A stretch of DNA of 64,000 nucleotides from Sphingomonas hankookensis (lineage in GTDB: Bacteria; Pseudomonadota; Alphaproteobacteria; Sphingomonadales; Sphingomonadaceae). The stretch covers positions 1,235,501 to 1,299,500 of the forward strand of contig NZ_CP117025.1 of the NCBI RefSeq assembly GCF_028551275.1, given 5' to 3'. The notes beneath the pieces are model-generated. The model was not told the origin of the DNA, made no database searches, and saw nothing but the letters and a program-made list of their open reading frames with translations. The number at the start of each line of letters is the position of its first letter. The stretch's first letter is position 1. The position numbers and the translations under genes are program-made. Of the stretch, positions 1 through 8,264 are shown one piece after another.

Positions 1-911
1 CCCCAACTGCGCGCGATCTCCAAGGTGCTCGACAGGCCGACGTCGAGCATGAACGGGCCGGTCGCGCCGATGCCGCTGCGGCTGTCGACGGGGACGCCGT
101 GCCCCATGCCGGTGATGCGCCATTCCTCGACCAGGGGATTGCCGTGCGGATCGCACCATGCGCGGTGCGACCAGTTGGGGCCGTTTGCGCCCTTGCGCGG
201 TTCCGCCGGCAGCGCGTGGACGTCACGCCATTGCCGGACCAGCGCGTCGCTGTTGGCGATCACGACGGTCGGGTCGGCGGTGCCATGCCAGATGGCGACG
301 CGCGGCATGCGGGGGCCGGGGGCGATGGCGAGCGTATCGGCGGCGGCGATCCCGCGCATCCGCTCCAGCGCGGCACGGACGCCGAGGGCGGTGCCATAGG
401 GCAGGCCGCCGATGATCGCGCCCGCCGCGAATGTTTCGGGCCAGGTCGCGAGCATCACGGCGGTCATTGCACCGCCCGCCGAGAGGCCGGTGATGAATAT
501 GCGGGCCGGGTCGATGGCGTGGGTAGCGACCATGTGCTCGATCATCGCTGCGATCGATTCCGCCTCTCCGCCGGTGCGGGCGATGTCGGCGGATTCGAAC
601 CAGTTGAAGCACAGGTTCGGGTTGTTGGCGCGGCGCTGTTCGGGGAGCAGCACGGCAAAGCCTTCGCGGTCGGCCAACGTCGACCAGCCGGTGCCATGAT
701 CGTACACCGCCGCATCCTGCGTACAGCCGTGGAGAGCGACCACCAGTGCCGCGCCGGGACGCAGCGTTTCGGGCACATAGGCCCGCGCGCGCAGATTGCC
801 GGGATCGGGGGCAAAGCCGGTCAGGTCGTGCAGCCGGTCGGGAACCGTCGGTCTGCCATGGGCGGCGCGCATCCGCTGCAATTGCTGGATCGTATCGGAC
901 AGGGCCGGCAT
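1..911 (-). CDS. PHB depolymerase / feruloyl-esterase-type alpha/beta hydrolase (3' end beyond window)
   Basis: The reading frame begins with ATG at 911 (MPALSDTIQQ...) after an AAGAGG-like ribosome site and stays open to the window edge, giving 303 residues without a stop. A VVALHGCTQ oxyanion-type stretch, the nucleophile elbow GLSAGG near residues 141-146, an Asp in GTADPTV near 212 and a His in GMGHGVP near 267 form an ordered Ser-Asp-His triad. This is the pattern of the short-chain polyhydroxyalkanoate depolymerase / LpqC esterase family, which hydrolyses polyester or aryl-ester bonds. I see no obvious signal peptide at this start, so location is uncertain, although relatives are often exported. 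The exact substrate (PHB oligomer, feruloyl ester or other) cannot be read from the sequence. Only the extreme C-terminus is missing. Confidence 0.85.
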   Translation of the reverse strand, partial: MPALSDTIQQLQRMRAAHGRPTVPDRLHDLTGFAPDPGNLRARAYVPETLRPGAALVVALHGCTQDAAVYDHGTGWSTLADREGFAVLLPEQRRANNPNLCFNWFESADIARTGGEAESIAAMIEHMVATHAIDPARIFITGLSAGGAMTAVMLATWPETFAAGAIIGGLPYGTALGVRAALERMRGIAAADTLAIAPGPRMPRVAIWHGTADPTVVIANSDALVRQWRDVHALPAEPRKGANGPNWSHRAWCDPHGNPLVEEWRITGMGHGVPVDSRSGIGATGPFMLDVGLSSTLEIARSW

Positions 912-990
912 GGCGCGAAACCTCTTCAACCGCGACGTCGATCGGCCGCTGTTGGAGAATGGGGCTTCATGCTGCATTGCACAATGGGTT

Positions 991-1536
991 TCAGGCGAAT
1001 CCTGCCGGTTGCAGGACCAGACGCACCGTCGACACGGGCGCGCCGGTGGCGAGACAGTCGCCCATTTGCCGCCCGGTCTCCACGAAACCGAGCTTGGCCA
1101 GCACGCGGCCGGAGGCGGGGTTCGCTTCGAAATAGCCCGAGGTGATGGTGGACAGGCCGAGCGTGTCGAAGCCGTAGCCGACGACGGCACCGGCGGAGCG
1201 GGGCATGATGCCGCGCCCCCAGTGCTCGCGTGCCAGCCAATAGCCGAGTTCCGCCGAGGCCGGATCGTCCCCTGGCGTCAGGCCAACCACGCCGATCAGC
1301 GTATCGTCGCCGTCCAGCGTGATCGCCCACACCCATTCGTGCGGCACGACATGGTCGAGGAAGAAGGCGGCGTCGGTCGCGCCATAGGGATGCGGCACCC
1401 GCGCCAGCCGCCGGGCGATCTCCGCATCGCCGCAGATGCGGACGATGGCATCGCTGTCGCGTGGCTCCGGACGGCGCAGGATGAGCGGCGGGGCATGGAG
1501 GACGGGGCGATCGAACGGGCGCGTCATGGCCGACAT
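991..1536 (-). CDS. GNAT-family N-acetyltransferase (RimJ/RimL-like)
   Basis: This 181-residue protein has the RimJ/RimL-type layout. The N-terminus reads [14 protein letters not shown], a central strand reads [17 protein letters not shown], and the C-terminus reads [17 protein letters not shown]. The acetyl-CoA pyrophosphate-binding loop is the REHWGRG stretch near residues 103-109. Family members transfer an acetyl group from acetyl-CoA to a protein N-terminus or a small amine; the acceptor here is unknown. The start at 1536 is the first Met of the frame, and MTRPF three codons later is an alternative. It lies 79 nt from the esterase gene and just downstream of tRNA-Pro on the same strand. 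Cytoplasmic, no membrane segment. Confidence 0.85.
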   Translation of the reverse strand: MSAMTRPFDRPVLHAPPLILRRPEPRDSDAIVRICGDAEIARRLARVPHPYGATDAAFFLDHVVPHEWVWAITLDGDDTLIGVVGLTPGDDPASAELGYWLAREHWGRGIMPRSAGAVVGYGFDTLGLSTITSGYFEANPASGRVLAKLGFVETGRQMGDCLATGAPVSTVRLVLQPAGFA

Positions 1537-1595
1537 CGTACCGGACCGGACGGCGGGCCGCCAGCGCGGCGAAATATCGATATGTGACGATCCAA

Positions 1596-1672
1596 TGGTC
1601 GGGGAGAGAGGATTCGAACCTCCGGCCCCTGCCTCCCGAAGGCAGTGCTCTACCAGGCTGAGCTACTCCCCG
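1596..1672 (-). tRNA. tRNA-Pro (anticodon CGG)
   Basis: Reverse-complement reading gives a complete 77-nt cloverleaf. The acceptor stem CGGGGAG pairs perfectly with CTCCCCG and is followed by A73 and an encoded CCA. The D-arm contains AGCTCAGCCTGGTAGAGC. The anticodon stem CTGCC/GGCAG holds the loop TTCGGGA, so the anticodon is CGG, reading CCG proline codons. The T-arm GGAGG-TTCGAAT-CCTCT has one G-T pair. CCG is a favoured Pro codon in GC-rich genomes. Confidence 0.97.
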
Positions 1673-1723
1673 ACGGAGTATCGGCCGGGCCGTTCGGGGC
1701 GCCTGCCGTTGCTTGGAGGCGCG

Positions 1724-1752
1724 CCTATAGCGCTCGGATTCGGGGTCCGCAA
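1724..1752 (-). promoter_or_regulatory. Candidate sigma70-type promoter for tRNA-Pro
   Basis: On the minus strand TTGCGG (1752-1747) is separated by exactly 17 nt from TATAGG (1729-1724), about 50 nt upstream of the tRNA 5' end. Spacing and hexamers fit a housekeeping promoter; this is a reading of motif and position only. Confidence 0.55.
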
Positions 1753-1830
1753 GCGGGATTCGTATGTCGTGCTGTTTGGCTTTGGCGGGGAAGCTGCTAG
1801 GGGCGCTGCAATCCTACTCTTTTCGAATGT

Positions 1831-3645
1831 GTGACCGTGGCCACTCCGCTCGACAAACTGCGTAATTTCTCGATCATCGCCCATATCGACCATGGCAAGT
1901 CGACGCTGGCCGACCGGCTGATCCAGCGGACCGGCGGCCTCGCCGAGCGCGAGATGTCGGCACAGGTGCTCGACAATATGGATATCGAGAAGGAACGCGG
2001 CATCACCATCAAGGCGCAGACCGTGCGCCTCGAATGGAAGGGCCATGTCCTGAACCTGATGGACACGCCGGGGCATGTCGACTTCGCCTATGAAGTGTCG
2101 CGGAGCCTTGCGGCGTGCGAGGGCGCGCTGCTGGTGGTCGATGCGGCGCAGGGAGTCGAGGCGCAGACGCTGGCGAACGTCTATCAGTCGATCGAGCATG
2201 ACCATGAGATCATTCCGGTCATCAACAAGATCGACCTGCCCGCCGCCGAACCGGAACGGGTAAAGACCGAGATCGAGGATATCATCGGCATCGACACGTC
2301 GAACGCCGTGCTGGCATCGGCCAAGTCGGGCATCGGCATCGACGAGATCCTCGACGCGATCGTGGCGCATATCCCGCCGCCCAAGGGCGATATCAATGCG
2401 CCGCTCAAGGCGATGCTGGTCGATAGCTGGTACGACCCGTATCTGGGCGTGGTCATTCTGATCCGCGTGATCGACGGGTCGATCCGCAAGGGCCAGCAGA
2501 TCAAGTTCATGAATGCCGACACGACGCACCTGGTCGACCGGGTCGGCGCGTTCCGGCCGAAGATCGAGCAGCTGCCCGACCTGGGGCCGGGCGAGATCGG
2601 CTTCATCACCGCGCAGATCAAGGAAGTGGCGCAGACGATGGTCGGCGACACGATCACCGACGCCAAGCGCCCGACCGCCGAACCCCTGCCGGGGTTCAAG
2701 GAAGTGCAGTCGGTGGTGTTCTGCGGCCTGTTCCCGGTCGATGCCGCCGATTTCGACAAGTTGCGCGAATCGATCAGCAAGCTGCGGCTGAACGATGCCA
2801 GCTTCACCTTCGAGATGGAAAGCTCGGCGGCGTTGGGCTTCGGCTTCCGCTGCGGGTTCCTGGGGCTGCTGCATCTGGAGATCATCCAGGAGCGGCTGAC
2901 GCGCGAATACGACCTCGACCTCATCACCACCGCGCCGTCGGTGGTGTACCAGATCGAGCTGACCCATCCCGATCCGGCGGGCATCACGCAGATCGACCTG
3001 CACAATCCGGCCGACATGCCCGACGTCAACAAGATCAAGACGATCAGCGAGCCGTGGATCCAGGCGACGATCTATGTCCCCGACGAGTATCTGGGCGGTA
3101 TCCTGAAGCTGTGCCAGGACCGGCGCGGCATCCAGATGAACCTGACCTATGTCGGCGGACGCGCGCAGGCGGTGTACGAACTGCCGCTCAACGAGGTCGT
3201 GTTCGACTTCTACGACCGGCTGAAGTCGCTGTCGAAGGGCTATGCCAGCTTCGATTACGAACAGATCGGCTATCGCGAGGGCGACCTCGTCAAGATGAGC
3301 ATCCTGGTGAATGAAGAGCCGGTCGACGCGCTGTCGATGATCGTCCACCGCAGCACCGCCGAGACGCGCGGGCGCGGCATGGTGGAGCGGTTGAAGGAAC
3401 TGATCCCGCGCCACCTGTTCAAGATCCCGATCCAGGCGGCGATCGGCGGAAAGGTGATCGCGCGCGAGACGATCAGCGCGATGCGCAAGGACGTGACCGC
3501 CAAATGCTATGGCGGCGACGCCAGCCGCAAGCGCAAGCTGTTGGACAAGCAGAAGAAGGGCAAGGCGAAGATGCGCGAATACGGGTCGGTCAGCATCCCG
3601 CAGGAAGCCTTCATCGCCGCGCTGCGCATGGGTGACGACAACTGA
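1831..3645 (+). CDS. lepA: Elongation factor 4 (LepA), ribosomal back-translocase GTPase
   Basis: The 604-residue product has the usual length for LepA/EF4. GTPase motifs are in order: G1 AHIDHGKST at residues 17-25, the G2 region GITIKAQ near 57-63, G3 DTPGH at 78-82 and G4 NKID at 132-135. Domains II and III and the LepA-specific C-terminal region follow, ending in a Lys/Arg-rich tail with [13 protein letters not shown]. The factor binds the ribosome and remobilises stalled or mistranslocated complexes. The start is GTG at 1831; a second GTG two codons later (1837) is possible, and the ATG at 1827 is out of frame. The gene stands alone, runs away from the tRNA gene and ends at a strong terminator. 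Confidence 0.97.
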   Translation: MTVATPLDKLRNFSIIAHIDHGKSTLADRLIQRTGGLAEREMSAQVLDNMDIEKERGITIKAQTVRLEWKGHVLNLMDTPGHVDFAYEVSRSLAACEGALLVVDAAQGVEAQTLANVYQSIEHDHEIIPVINKIDLPAAEPERVKTEIEDIIGIDTSNAVLASAKSGIGIDEILDAIVAHIPPPKGDINAPLKAMLVDSWYDPYLGVVILIRVIDGSIRKGQQIKFMNADTTHLVDRVGAFRPKIEQLPDLGPGEIGFITAQIKEVAQTMVGDTITDAKRPTAEPLPGFKEVQSVVFCGLFPVDAADFDKLRESISKLRLNDASFTFEMESSAALGFGFRCGFLGLLHLEIIQERLTREYDLDLITTAPSVVYQIELTHPDPAGITQIDLHNPADMPDVNKIKTISEPWIQATIYVPDEYLGGILKLCQDRRGIQMNLTYVGGRAQAVYELPLNEVVFDFYDRLKSLSKGYASFDYEQIGYREGDLVKMSILVNEEPVDALSMIVHRSTAETRGRGMVERLKELIPRHLFKIPIQAAIGGKVIARETISAMRKDVTAKCYGGDASRKRKLLDKQKKGKAKMREYGSVSIPQEAFIAALRMGDDN

Positions 3646-3686
3646 GGCGACAGCGGCGCGGAACCGGCGCCGTTCGTCCAAACGAA

Positions 3687-3722
3687 AAGGGCCGGCGCTA
3701 TGGCAAGCGCCGGCCCTTTTTG
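3687..3722. terminator. Bidirectional intrinsic terminator between lepA and the convergent small gene
   Basis: GGGCCGGCGCT and AGCGCCGGCCC form an 11-bp perfect stem around a 6-nt loop. A run of T follows on the plus strand, and the preceding AAAA gives T on the minus strand, so it can serve both lepA and the 3741-3854 gene. Confidence 0.9.
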
Positions 3723-3740
3723 TGTCGGGAAGCGACGCCC

Positions 3741-3854
3741 TTAGGCGAGGATGCGCATCACCATCTGAACGGTCAGCGCGACACCCGCCCAGCCCAGCGC
3801 GGTCATGCCGGCGAGGGTGACGATCGTCGTACGACCCGAATACTTGCTGTGCAT
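3741..3854 (-). CDS. 37-residue single-pass membrane peptide, function unknown
   Basis: ATG at 3854 opens a 37-codon frame starting MHSKYSGRTTIVT and ending QMVMRILA. A strong Shine-Dalgarno AGGAGGG lies about 8 nt upstream. The middle, TLAGMTALGWAGVALTVQMV, is hydrophobic and long enough for one transmembrane helix. The N-terminus carries three basic residues (K4, R8 and H2), which favours N-in topology. The strong ribosome site, clean start and stop, and the shared terminator argue that it is a real gene. I do not recognise the family. It is convergent with lepA and separated by an AT-richer intergenic region from the divergent phasin gene. Confidence 0.7.
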   Translation of the reverse strand: MHSKYSGRTTIVTLAGMTALGWAGVALTVQMVMRILA

Positions 3855-4250
3855 CCTCTCAACCCTCCTGTTTTTCTCTTGCGACAAACTGTCCCAAAAA
3901 AACGACGATTGCAAATTTATGAAAGGCGCAAATCGGACGAAACCTGCTGCGATCAGGCCATATTTCGTCACAATTCCGGAAGCGTTGCTGCGGTGCAAAA
4001 TCGTTGATGTGGAGGGCATTGTTCTAAAATGGTACAAATGCCGACAGGTCATTTCGCAGCTGCGATGTTGCGTTTTCCGTACGGGACGAGCCGAAACTAT
4101 TTTTTCACGGCAGTCAGGAAACTGACAGAATCGGCGCTCCGCCAGCCGATCTGCGCACGGAATCGTGGGAATCGGGAAGTCGGTCAGGAACTTCCGGGCA
4201 CTACGAGGGTTGGGCGCTAAGGAAAATTTTATCCATAGCAGGAGCAGCCG
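3855..4250. other. AT-richer divergent intergenic region, no gene seen
   Basis: About 400 nt separate the minus-strand small peptide from the plus-strand phasin gene. The sequence is clearly less GC-rich than its neighbours, with A and T runs (for example near 3895-3905 and 4100-4108), so it probably holds the promoters of both genes. A small hairpin GTCAG-GAAA-CTGAC lies at about 4112-4125. I see no convincing ORF or tRNA. Confidence 0.5.
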
Positions 4251-4559
4251 ATGGCCGAATCCGATTCGAATCCCGCCGCCGCCGCGACCGAGCGGATGCG
4301 TGTCGCCGGCAGCGCGATGACCGAGCAGGGATCGCAGCTCGGCCTGACCATCTTGTCGCAGGCGGAAGCGAATACGCAGGAGGCATTCCGCGCGATGCGC
4401 GCGGCGGCGCAGGCCAGCGACCTGAACGAGGTGATGCGCATCCAGTCGGACTATCTGCGCGACCAGGGCGCACGATCGATGGCCCAGGCGCGCGAAGTGA
4501 GCGAGATGATCGCCAATTTCGGCCGCAACGCCATCGGGCAGATGACCGGGCGCAATTGA
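4251..4559 (+). CDS. Phasin-family protein
   Basis: The 102-residue product is alpha-helical, rich in Ala, Gln and Glu, with no Cys and no membrane segment. Its central block (QAEANTQEAFRAMRAAAQAS...EVMRIQSDYLRDQGARSMAQAREVSEM) matches the phasin-type pattern in which a conserved xxQxxY/F..Q helix pair coats polyhydroxyalkanoate granules or acts as a small chaperone-like helical protein. The family is usually about 100-150 residues, so this is a compact member. The start follows AGGAGCAGCCG. It may be linked functionally with the PHA-depolymerase-type esterase at the window start, but the genes are not adjacent, so that link is an inference. Confidence 0.75.
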   Translation: MAESDSNPAAAATERMRVAGSAMTEQGSQLGLTILSQAEANTQEAFRAMRAAAQASDLNEVMRIQSDYLRDQGARSMAQAREVSEMIANFGRNAIGQMTGRN

Positions 4560-4598
4560 TCGCCGGCCCCGGGCGGGCGGTGTGATGAAGGGGGGACG

Positions 4599-5357
4599 AT
4601 GATCCGGCGATTGGTATTCGCGCTGGCGGGCCTGTTGCTCGCCGCGCCGGCGAGCGCGCAGTCGCGCCCGCCGATCGTGCTGGCGGCCGCCAGCCTGCAG
4701 GAATCGATGAACGCCGCCGCCGATGCCTGGGCAAAGCGCGGCCATGTCCGCCCGACGCTGTCCTTCGCCGCCAGTTCGGCGCTGGCGCGGCAGGCGGCGG
4801 CGGGGGCGCCCGCCGACCTGTTCATGTCGGCCGATGTCGAATGGATGGACGATCTCGACCGGCGCGGGCTGTTGGCGAAGGGCAGCCGGGTCAATCTGCT
4901 GGGCAACCGGCTGGTGCTGATCGCACCGGTCGACAGCCGGGTGCGCGTGACCTTGCGGCCGGGCGTCGATCTGCGCCCGGCGCTCAGCGGCGGGCGGCTG
5001 GCGATGGCCGATCCCGATGCGGTGCCCGCCGGACGCTATGGCAAGGCGGCGCTGACCCGGTTGCGGGCATGGGACGGCGTGGCGCCGTCGGTGGTGCGGG
5101 CGGAGAATGTCCGGGCGGCGCTGGCGCTGGTCGAACGCGGTGCGGCACCGCTCGGCATTGTGTACGCGACCGATGCGAAGGCGTCGACCAAGGTGCGCGT
5201 GGTCGGCGTGTTCCCGGCCGCCAGCCATCCGCCGATCACCTATCCCATCGCCCGGCTGAAGGCTTCGCAGAATGTCGAGGGCGAGCGGTTCCGCCGCTTT
5301 CTGGTCAGCCCGGCCGGCAAGGCGATCTTCGTTCGGTACGGATTCAGCCCGCGCTGA
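4599..5357 (+). CDS. modA: Molybdate ABC transporter, periplasmic binding protein ModA
   Basis: This 252-residue protein begins with a Sec signal peptide (MIRRLVFALAGLLLAAPASAQS, cleavage near AQS). The mature part starts IVLAAASLQESM and contains FAASSALARQAAAGAPADLFMSADVEWMDDL, the hallmark of ModA molybdate or tungstate binders. A later segment, NVRAALALVERGAAPLGIVYATDA, is also typical. It captures oxyanion in the periplasm and delivers it to ModB. ATG follows AAGGGGGGACG. Its stop overlaps the modB start (TGATG), so the three mod genes form one operon. I found no Mo-box operator upstream. Confidence 0.95.
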   Translation: MIRRLVFALAGLLLAAPASAQSRPPIVLAAASLQESMNAAADAWAKRGHVRPTLSFAASSALARQAAAGAPADLFMSADVEWMDDLDRRGLLAKGSRVNLLGNRLVLIAPVDSRVRVTLRPGVDLRPALSGGRLAMADPDAVPAGRYGKAALTRLRAWDGVAPSVVRAENVRAALALVERGAAPLGIVYATDAKASTKVRVVGVFPAASHPPITYPIARLKASQNVEGERFRRFLVSPAGKAIFVRYGFSPR

Positions 5358-6046
5358 TGCCGGATGGCGCCGAATGGGCGATCGTCCTGCTGTCGCTCAA
5401 GATCGGTGGCGTGGCGATGCTGGCGGCATTGCCGGTCGCCTATGCGCTCGCCTGGGTGCTGGCGCGGGGGCGGTTTCCGGGCAAGGTGCTGATCGACGGG
5501 ATCGTCCATCTGCCGCTGGTGCTGCCGCCGGTCGTCACCGGTTGGCTGCTGCTGCTGGCGTTCGCGCCGGCCGGACCGGTCGGCCGGTGGCTGGAGGCGT
5601 GGTTCGGGGTCAGCGTGCTGTTCCGCTGGAGCGGGGCGGCGATCGCGGCGGCGGTGATGGCGCTGCCGCTGATGGTACGCGCCATCCGCCTGTCGATCGA
5701 GGGCGTCGATCGGCGGCTGGAAAGCGTGGCGCGGACGCTGGGCGCCAGTCGGGCGCGGGTGTTCTGGAGCGTGACCGCGCCGCTCAGCCTGCCCGGCGTG
5801 CTGGCGGGAATGGTGCTGGGGTTCGCCCGCGCGCTGGGCGAGTTCGGCGCGACGATCACCTTCGTATCGAACGTGCCGGGCGAGACCGCGACGCTGCCGC
5901 TGGCGATCTATAGCGCGTTGCAGGTGCCGGGCGGCGAGGCGAGCGTCGTGCGGCTGGCCGTCATGTCGGTCGCGCTGTCGCTGATCGCGCTGGTCGTGTC
6001 GGAATGGCTGGTGCGGCGGGGCGGGCGGAGGGTCCATGTCCTTTGA
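5357..6046 (+). CDS. modB: Molybdate ABC transporter permease ModB
   Basis: The 229-residue inner-membrane permease has about five hydrophobic helices, beginning IVLLSLKIGGVAMLAALPVAYALAWVL. The cytoplasmic EAA-type coupling loop contains ESVARTLGASRARVFWSVTAPLSLPG near the middle. LPPVVTGWLLL and EFGATITFVSNVPGETATLPLAIY are characteristic of ModB. The ATG at 5357 overlaps the modA stop and the 3' end overlaps modC by 11 nt, which indicates translational coupling. The open frame extends far upstream through modA, but that part is a shadow, and the overlapping ATG is the natural start. Confidence 0.95.
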   Translation: MPDGAEWAIVLLSLKIGGVAMLAALPVAYALAWVLARGRFPGKVLIDGIVHLPLVLPPVVTGWLLLLAFAPAGPVGRWLEAWFGVSVLFRWSGAAIAAAVMALPLMVRAIRLSIEGVDRRLESVARTLGASRARVFWSVTAPLSLPGVLAGMVLGFARALGEFGATITFVSNVPGETATLPLAIYSALQVPGGEASVVRLAVMSVALSLIALVVSEWLVRRGGRRVHVL

Positions 6047-6656
6047 CATCGACGTGACCGTCCGGCTGGGCGAGGCGGTGGTCGGTGCGGTCGTGCCCGA
6101 CGACGGACAGGATAGCGGGCTGACGGTGTTGTTCGGCCCGTCGGGCGTGGGCAAGTCGAGCGTGCTGAACATGGTCGCCGGGCTGCTGCGACCGGCGGCG
6201 GGCCATGTCCGGGTCGGCGGCGTCACGCTGTTCGATGCGGCGGCGGGGATCGACGTGCCGGTGCCGGTGCGGCGCTGCGGCTATGTGTTTCAGGAGCCGC
6301 GGCTGTTCCCGCACCGCCGGGTCGCGGCCAATCTACGCTATGGCATGGGGCGCGGCGCGCCGCCGATCGGCTATGACGACATGGTCGCGCTGCTCGGGTT
6401 GAAGGACTTGCTTCACCGCTGGCCGGCGACGCTGTCGGGGGGTGAGGCGAAGCGGGTGGCGATCGGGCGGGCGCTGCTGTCGGGCGCGCGGTTCCTGTTG
6501 ATGGACGAGCCGCTCGCCTCGCTCGACCGGGCGCGGCGCGAGGAGGTGATGGCGACGATCGAGCGGCTGCGCGACGCGCTGCGCCTGCCGATCCTGTACG
6601 TCACCCACGATGCGGCGGAGGCAGAGCGGCTGGCGACACGGATCGTCGCGATGTGA
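6036..6656 (+). CDS. modC: Molybdate ABC transporter ATPase ModC, short form lacking the C-terminal MOP/TOBE domain
   Basis: This is a complete 206-residue ABC ATPase. It has Walker A GPSGVGKS (34-41), Q-loop VFQEPRLFPH (84-93), the ABC signature LSGGEAKRVA (133-142), Walker B LLMDEP (154-159) and the switch-region VTHDAAEAER. It energises ModB. Full-length ModC is typically about 350 residues, with a C-terminal MOP domain that binds molybdate and regulates the transporter. Here the protein ends just after the nucleotide-binding domain (RIVAM, stop at 6654-6656), so that regulatory module is absent. The signature has EAK where many family members have EKQ. The start lies inside the modB 3' end. 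Confidence 0.92.
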   Translation: MSFDIDVTVRLGEAVVGAVVPDDGQDSGLTVLFGPSGVGKSSVLNMVAGLLRPAAGHVRVGGVTLFDAAAGIDVPVPVRRCGYVFQEPRLFPHRRVAANLRYGMGRGAPPIGYDDMVALLGLKDLLHRWPATLSGGEAKRVAIGRALLSGARFLLMDEPLASLDRARREEVMATIERLRDALRLPILYVTHDAAEAERLATRIVAM

Positions 6657-6715
6657 CCATCATGCCGCCGCAATCCCGAAGCGATATCGCATCCGTAACG
6701 ATCGGGAGTGCGGTG

Positions 6716-7417
6716 ATGCGGTTGGTGATGGCGGGCATGGCGTTGTCGGTAGCGGCTCCGGCGACGGCGCAGGACGTCCAGCCGGACGGTCCCGATATCG
6801 TCGTCACCGCCGGCAAGCCGCTGAAGCTGGATGCGAAGGTGTTGCGCGCGGGGCAGCGCCGCTTTGCCGAGGATCGCGCGATGCTGTCGCCCGAGGGAAG
6901 CCTGCGGTTCGAACTGTGGCGCGGCGGGCGGCGGATACCGGCGGGGATGGTGCCGATCGTGCTGAGCGACGGCAAGGGGCACGACCTGCCGGTCACGATC
7001 GACGGCGACGGGCGGATGGTGTTCGCGAGCCTTCCCGAGGGGCGCTGGTTCCTGACCGCACCGGCGCAATCGCAGGGGATGCATCTGCGGCCGATCGTGC
7101 TGTCGCGCGGCACCACGACCGAGGACCGGCGGCTGGGCGATATCCGGGCGCAATGCCATGTGATGATATTGATGGGAAAGGCGCAGGCCACGCTGCTGGA
7201 ATGGCCGCTGATCGGCCTGTTCGAGGCGGTCGGCGCCTGCGAAAGCAAACGGTTCCATATGTTCCATCAGGCCGAGCATCCGATCGCCAGCGCGAAGGCG
7301 ATGACACCGCACGGCGAACGGGAACTGCGCCTTTCCGAAAAGGGTACGTCCTATGTGCCGCCCATGTCCGATCGGACGCTCGGCAACGATGTGCGGGTGC
7401 GGATCGCCTATCGCTGA
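6716..7417 (+). CDS. Exported protein of unknown function
   Basis: I take the start at ATG 6716, preceded by GGGAG at good spacing; the open frame extends upstream to 6653 but without such a site. The 233-residue product begins MRLVMAGMALSVAAPATAQD, a Sec signal peptide with an ATAQ-D cleavage site. The mature part is hydrophilic and mixed: it opens DIVVTAGKPLKLDAKVLRAGQRRFAED and includes a Cys pair region (AQCHVMILMGKAQ and VGACESKRF). I do not recognise a family. It follows modC after 59 nt but looks unrelated to transport, and its last 10 nt overlap the 3' end of the convergent T2SS-like gene. Confidence 0.65.
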   Translation: MRLVMAGMALSVAAPATAQDVQPDGPDIVVTAGKPLKLDAKVLRAGQRRFAEDRAMLSPEGSLRFELWRGGRRIPAGMVPIVLSDGKGHDLPVTIDGDGRMVFASLPEGRWFLTAPAQSQGMHLRPIVLSRGTTTEDRRLGDIRAQCHVMILMGKAQATLLEWPLIGLFEAVGACESKRFHMFHQAEHPIASAKAMTPHGERELRLSEKGTSYVPPMSDRTLGNDVRVRIAYR

Positions 7418-7827
7418 TCGTCGCTGCCGGGCATCGGCACGCGGGCGCTTTGCCCGCCGCGGGTGAAATAGGCGGCGTCGATGGCGAGGCTGCGCAACTG
7501 CCAGCCGTCGATGCTGTCGCCCGGCGACAGGGTGCGGGTGCCGTCGCTACCGCGGACCATTGCCACCGCGTCGCGACCGAGGCGACCGACCACGCCCAGC
7601 AGCTCCGGCGTATCGGCGGGGAGCGCGTCGGTGGCGGGCGGCGCGAACAGCGTGCGGGCAAAGGCGGCACGGAGCGGCGGCGGGGGCGCGGGGGCGGCGA
7701 GCGGGGCGAGCGCATTCGTCGGCGAAGCGGTCGGAGCCGGTTCGCGCAGCAGCCAGAGCGGCACGGTCAGCGCGACCAGCGCCGCGCCGGCCAGGAGTGC
7801 GTGCTGGCGCAGGGTCAGCCCCGCCAT
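7408..7827 (-). CDS. GspC/PilP-like inner-membrane secretion protein
   Basis: ATG at 7827 gives 139 residues. A short cytoplasmic start (MAGLTLRQ) is followed by one transmembrane helix (LLAGAALVALTVPLWLL), a Pro/Ala-rich linker and a small periplasmic beta domain: ELLGVVGRLGRDAVAMVRGSDG, then TLSPGDSIDGWQLRSL. That TM-linker-small-domain pattern is shared by GspC homology regions and PilP/GspN-like proteins, which connect the inner-membrane platform to the secretin. It is the last gene of a three-gene minus-strand unit; its start overlaps the preceding stop by 13 nt. It is distinct from the frameshifted gspC at 13869-14650. Assignment is by architecture and context. Confidence 0.6.
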   Translation of the reverse strand: MAGLTLRQHALLAGAALVALTVPLWLLREPAPTASPTNALAPLAAPAPPPPLRAAFARTLFAPPATDALPADTPELLGVVGRLGRDAVAMVRGSDGTRTLSPGDSIDGWQLRSLAIDAAYFTRGGQSARVPMPGSDDQR

Positions 7828-8264
7828 GGTGCCACCAGCGTCGCATCGAGCCGCACGCCGCCCGGCGCACTGGTCAGCCGCCATGCCCGCATCCGGATCG
7901 CCGGGTGCGTGCGCTCCAGCGTATCGGCAAAGGCGACCACCGCCTTCTCGGTGCCCGACGCGCGGAGGGACAGTTGGGTGAGCGGTGCGGGCGCGGCGGG
8001 ATCGGGGGCGAGCGTTTCGATCAACACCCCGCCGCGGGCGGCATCGGCACGGACCAGTGCGCCGAGGCGCGCGCGGGCGTCGGCGGCGCTGTCGGCCGGG
8101 AAAGCGGAGTCGGCGGTGGCGAGCGGCGGGATGGTGGCGCCTGCGTCGATCCGGGCGGCATTGCGCGCGGCGCGGGCGGCGGCGAGGTCGCCCAGCGCGC
8201 CATAGGCGGGGATGGCGAGCAATGCGGCGACGCCGGCTGCGATCAGCGGCAGGCGCGGAGTCAT
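7815..8264 (-). CDS. GspM/PilO-like type II secretion protein
   Basis: The 149-residue protein has an N-terminal transmembrane helix (LIAAGVAALLAIPAYGAL), a helical Ala/Arg-rich segment, and a periplasmic ferredoxin-like part (LTQLSLRASGTEKAVVAFADTLERTHPAIRMRAWRLT...GVRLDATLVAPW). This is the layout of GspM_II/PilO-type proteins, which form the inner-membrane assembly platform with GspL/PilN. The ATG overlaps the preceding gene's stop as ATGA. A separate, clearly conventional gspM lies at 17297-17794, so this would be a second GspM-like protein in the region. Confidence 0.65.
   Translation of the reverse strand: MTPRLPLIAAGVAALLAIPAYGALGDLAAARAARNAARIDAGATIPPLATADSAFPADSAADARARLGALVRADAARGGVLIETLAPDPAAPAPLTQLSLRASGTEKAVVAFADTLERTHPAIRMRAWRLTSAPGGVRLDATLVAPWRG

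Noticed and set aside
99..1145. Long plus-strand frames opposite the esterase and GNAT genes
   Set aside because: Products are Arg/Gly/Ala-rich, have no motif and mirror the minus-strand genes; the minus-strand frames carry catalytic motifs.
1663..3681. 672-codon minus-strand frame opposite lepA
   Set aside because: Composition is low-complexity Arg/Asp/His of an antisense frame; lepA motifs are unambiguous on the plus strand.
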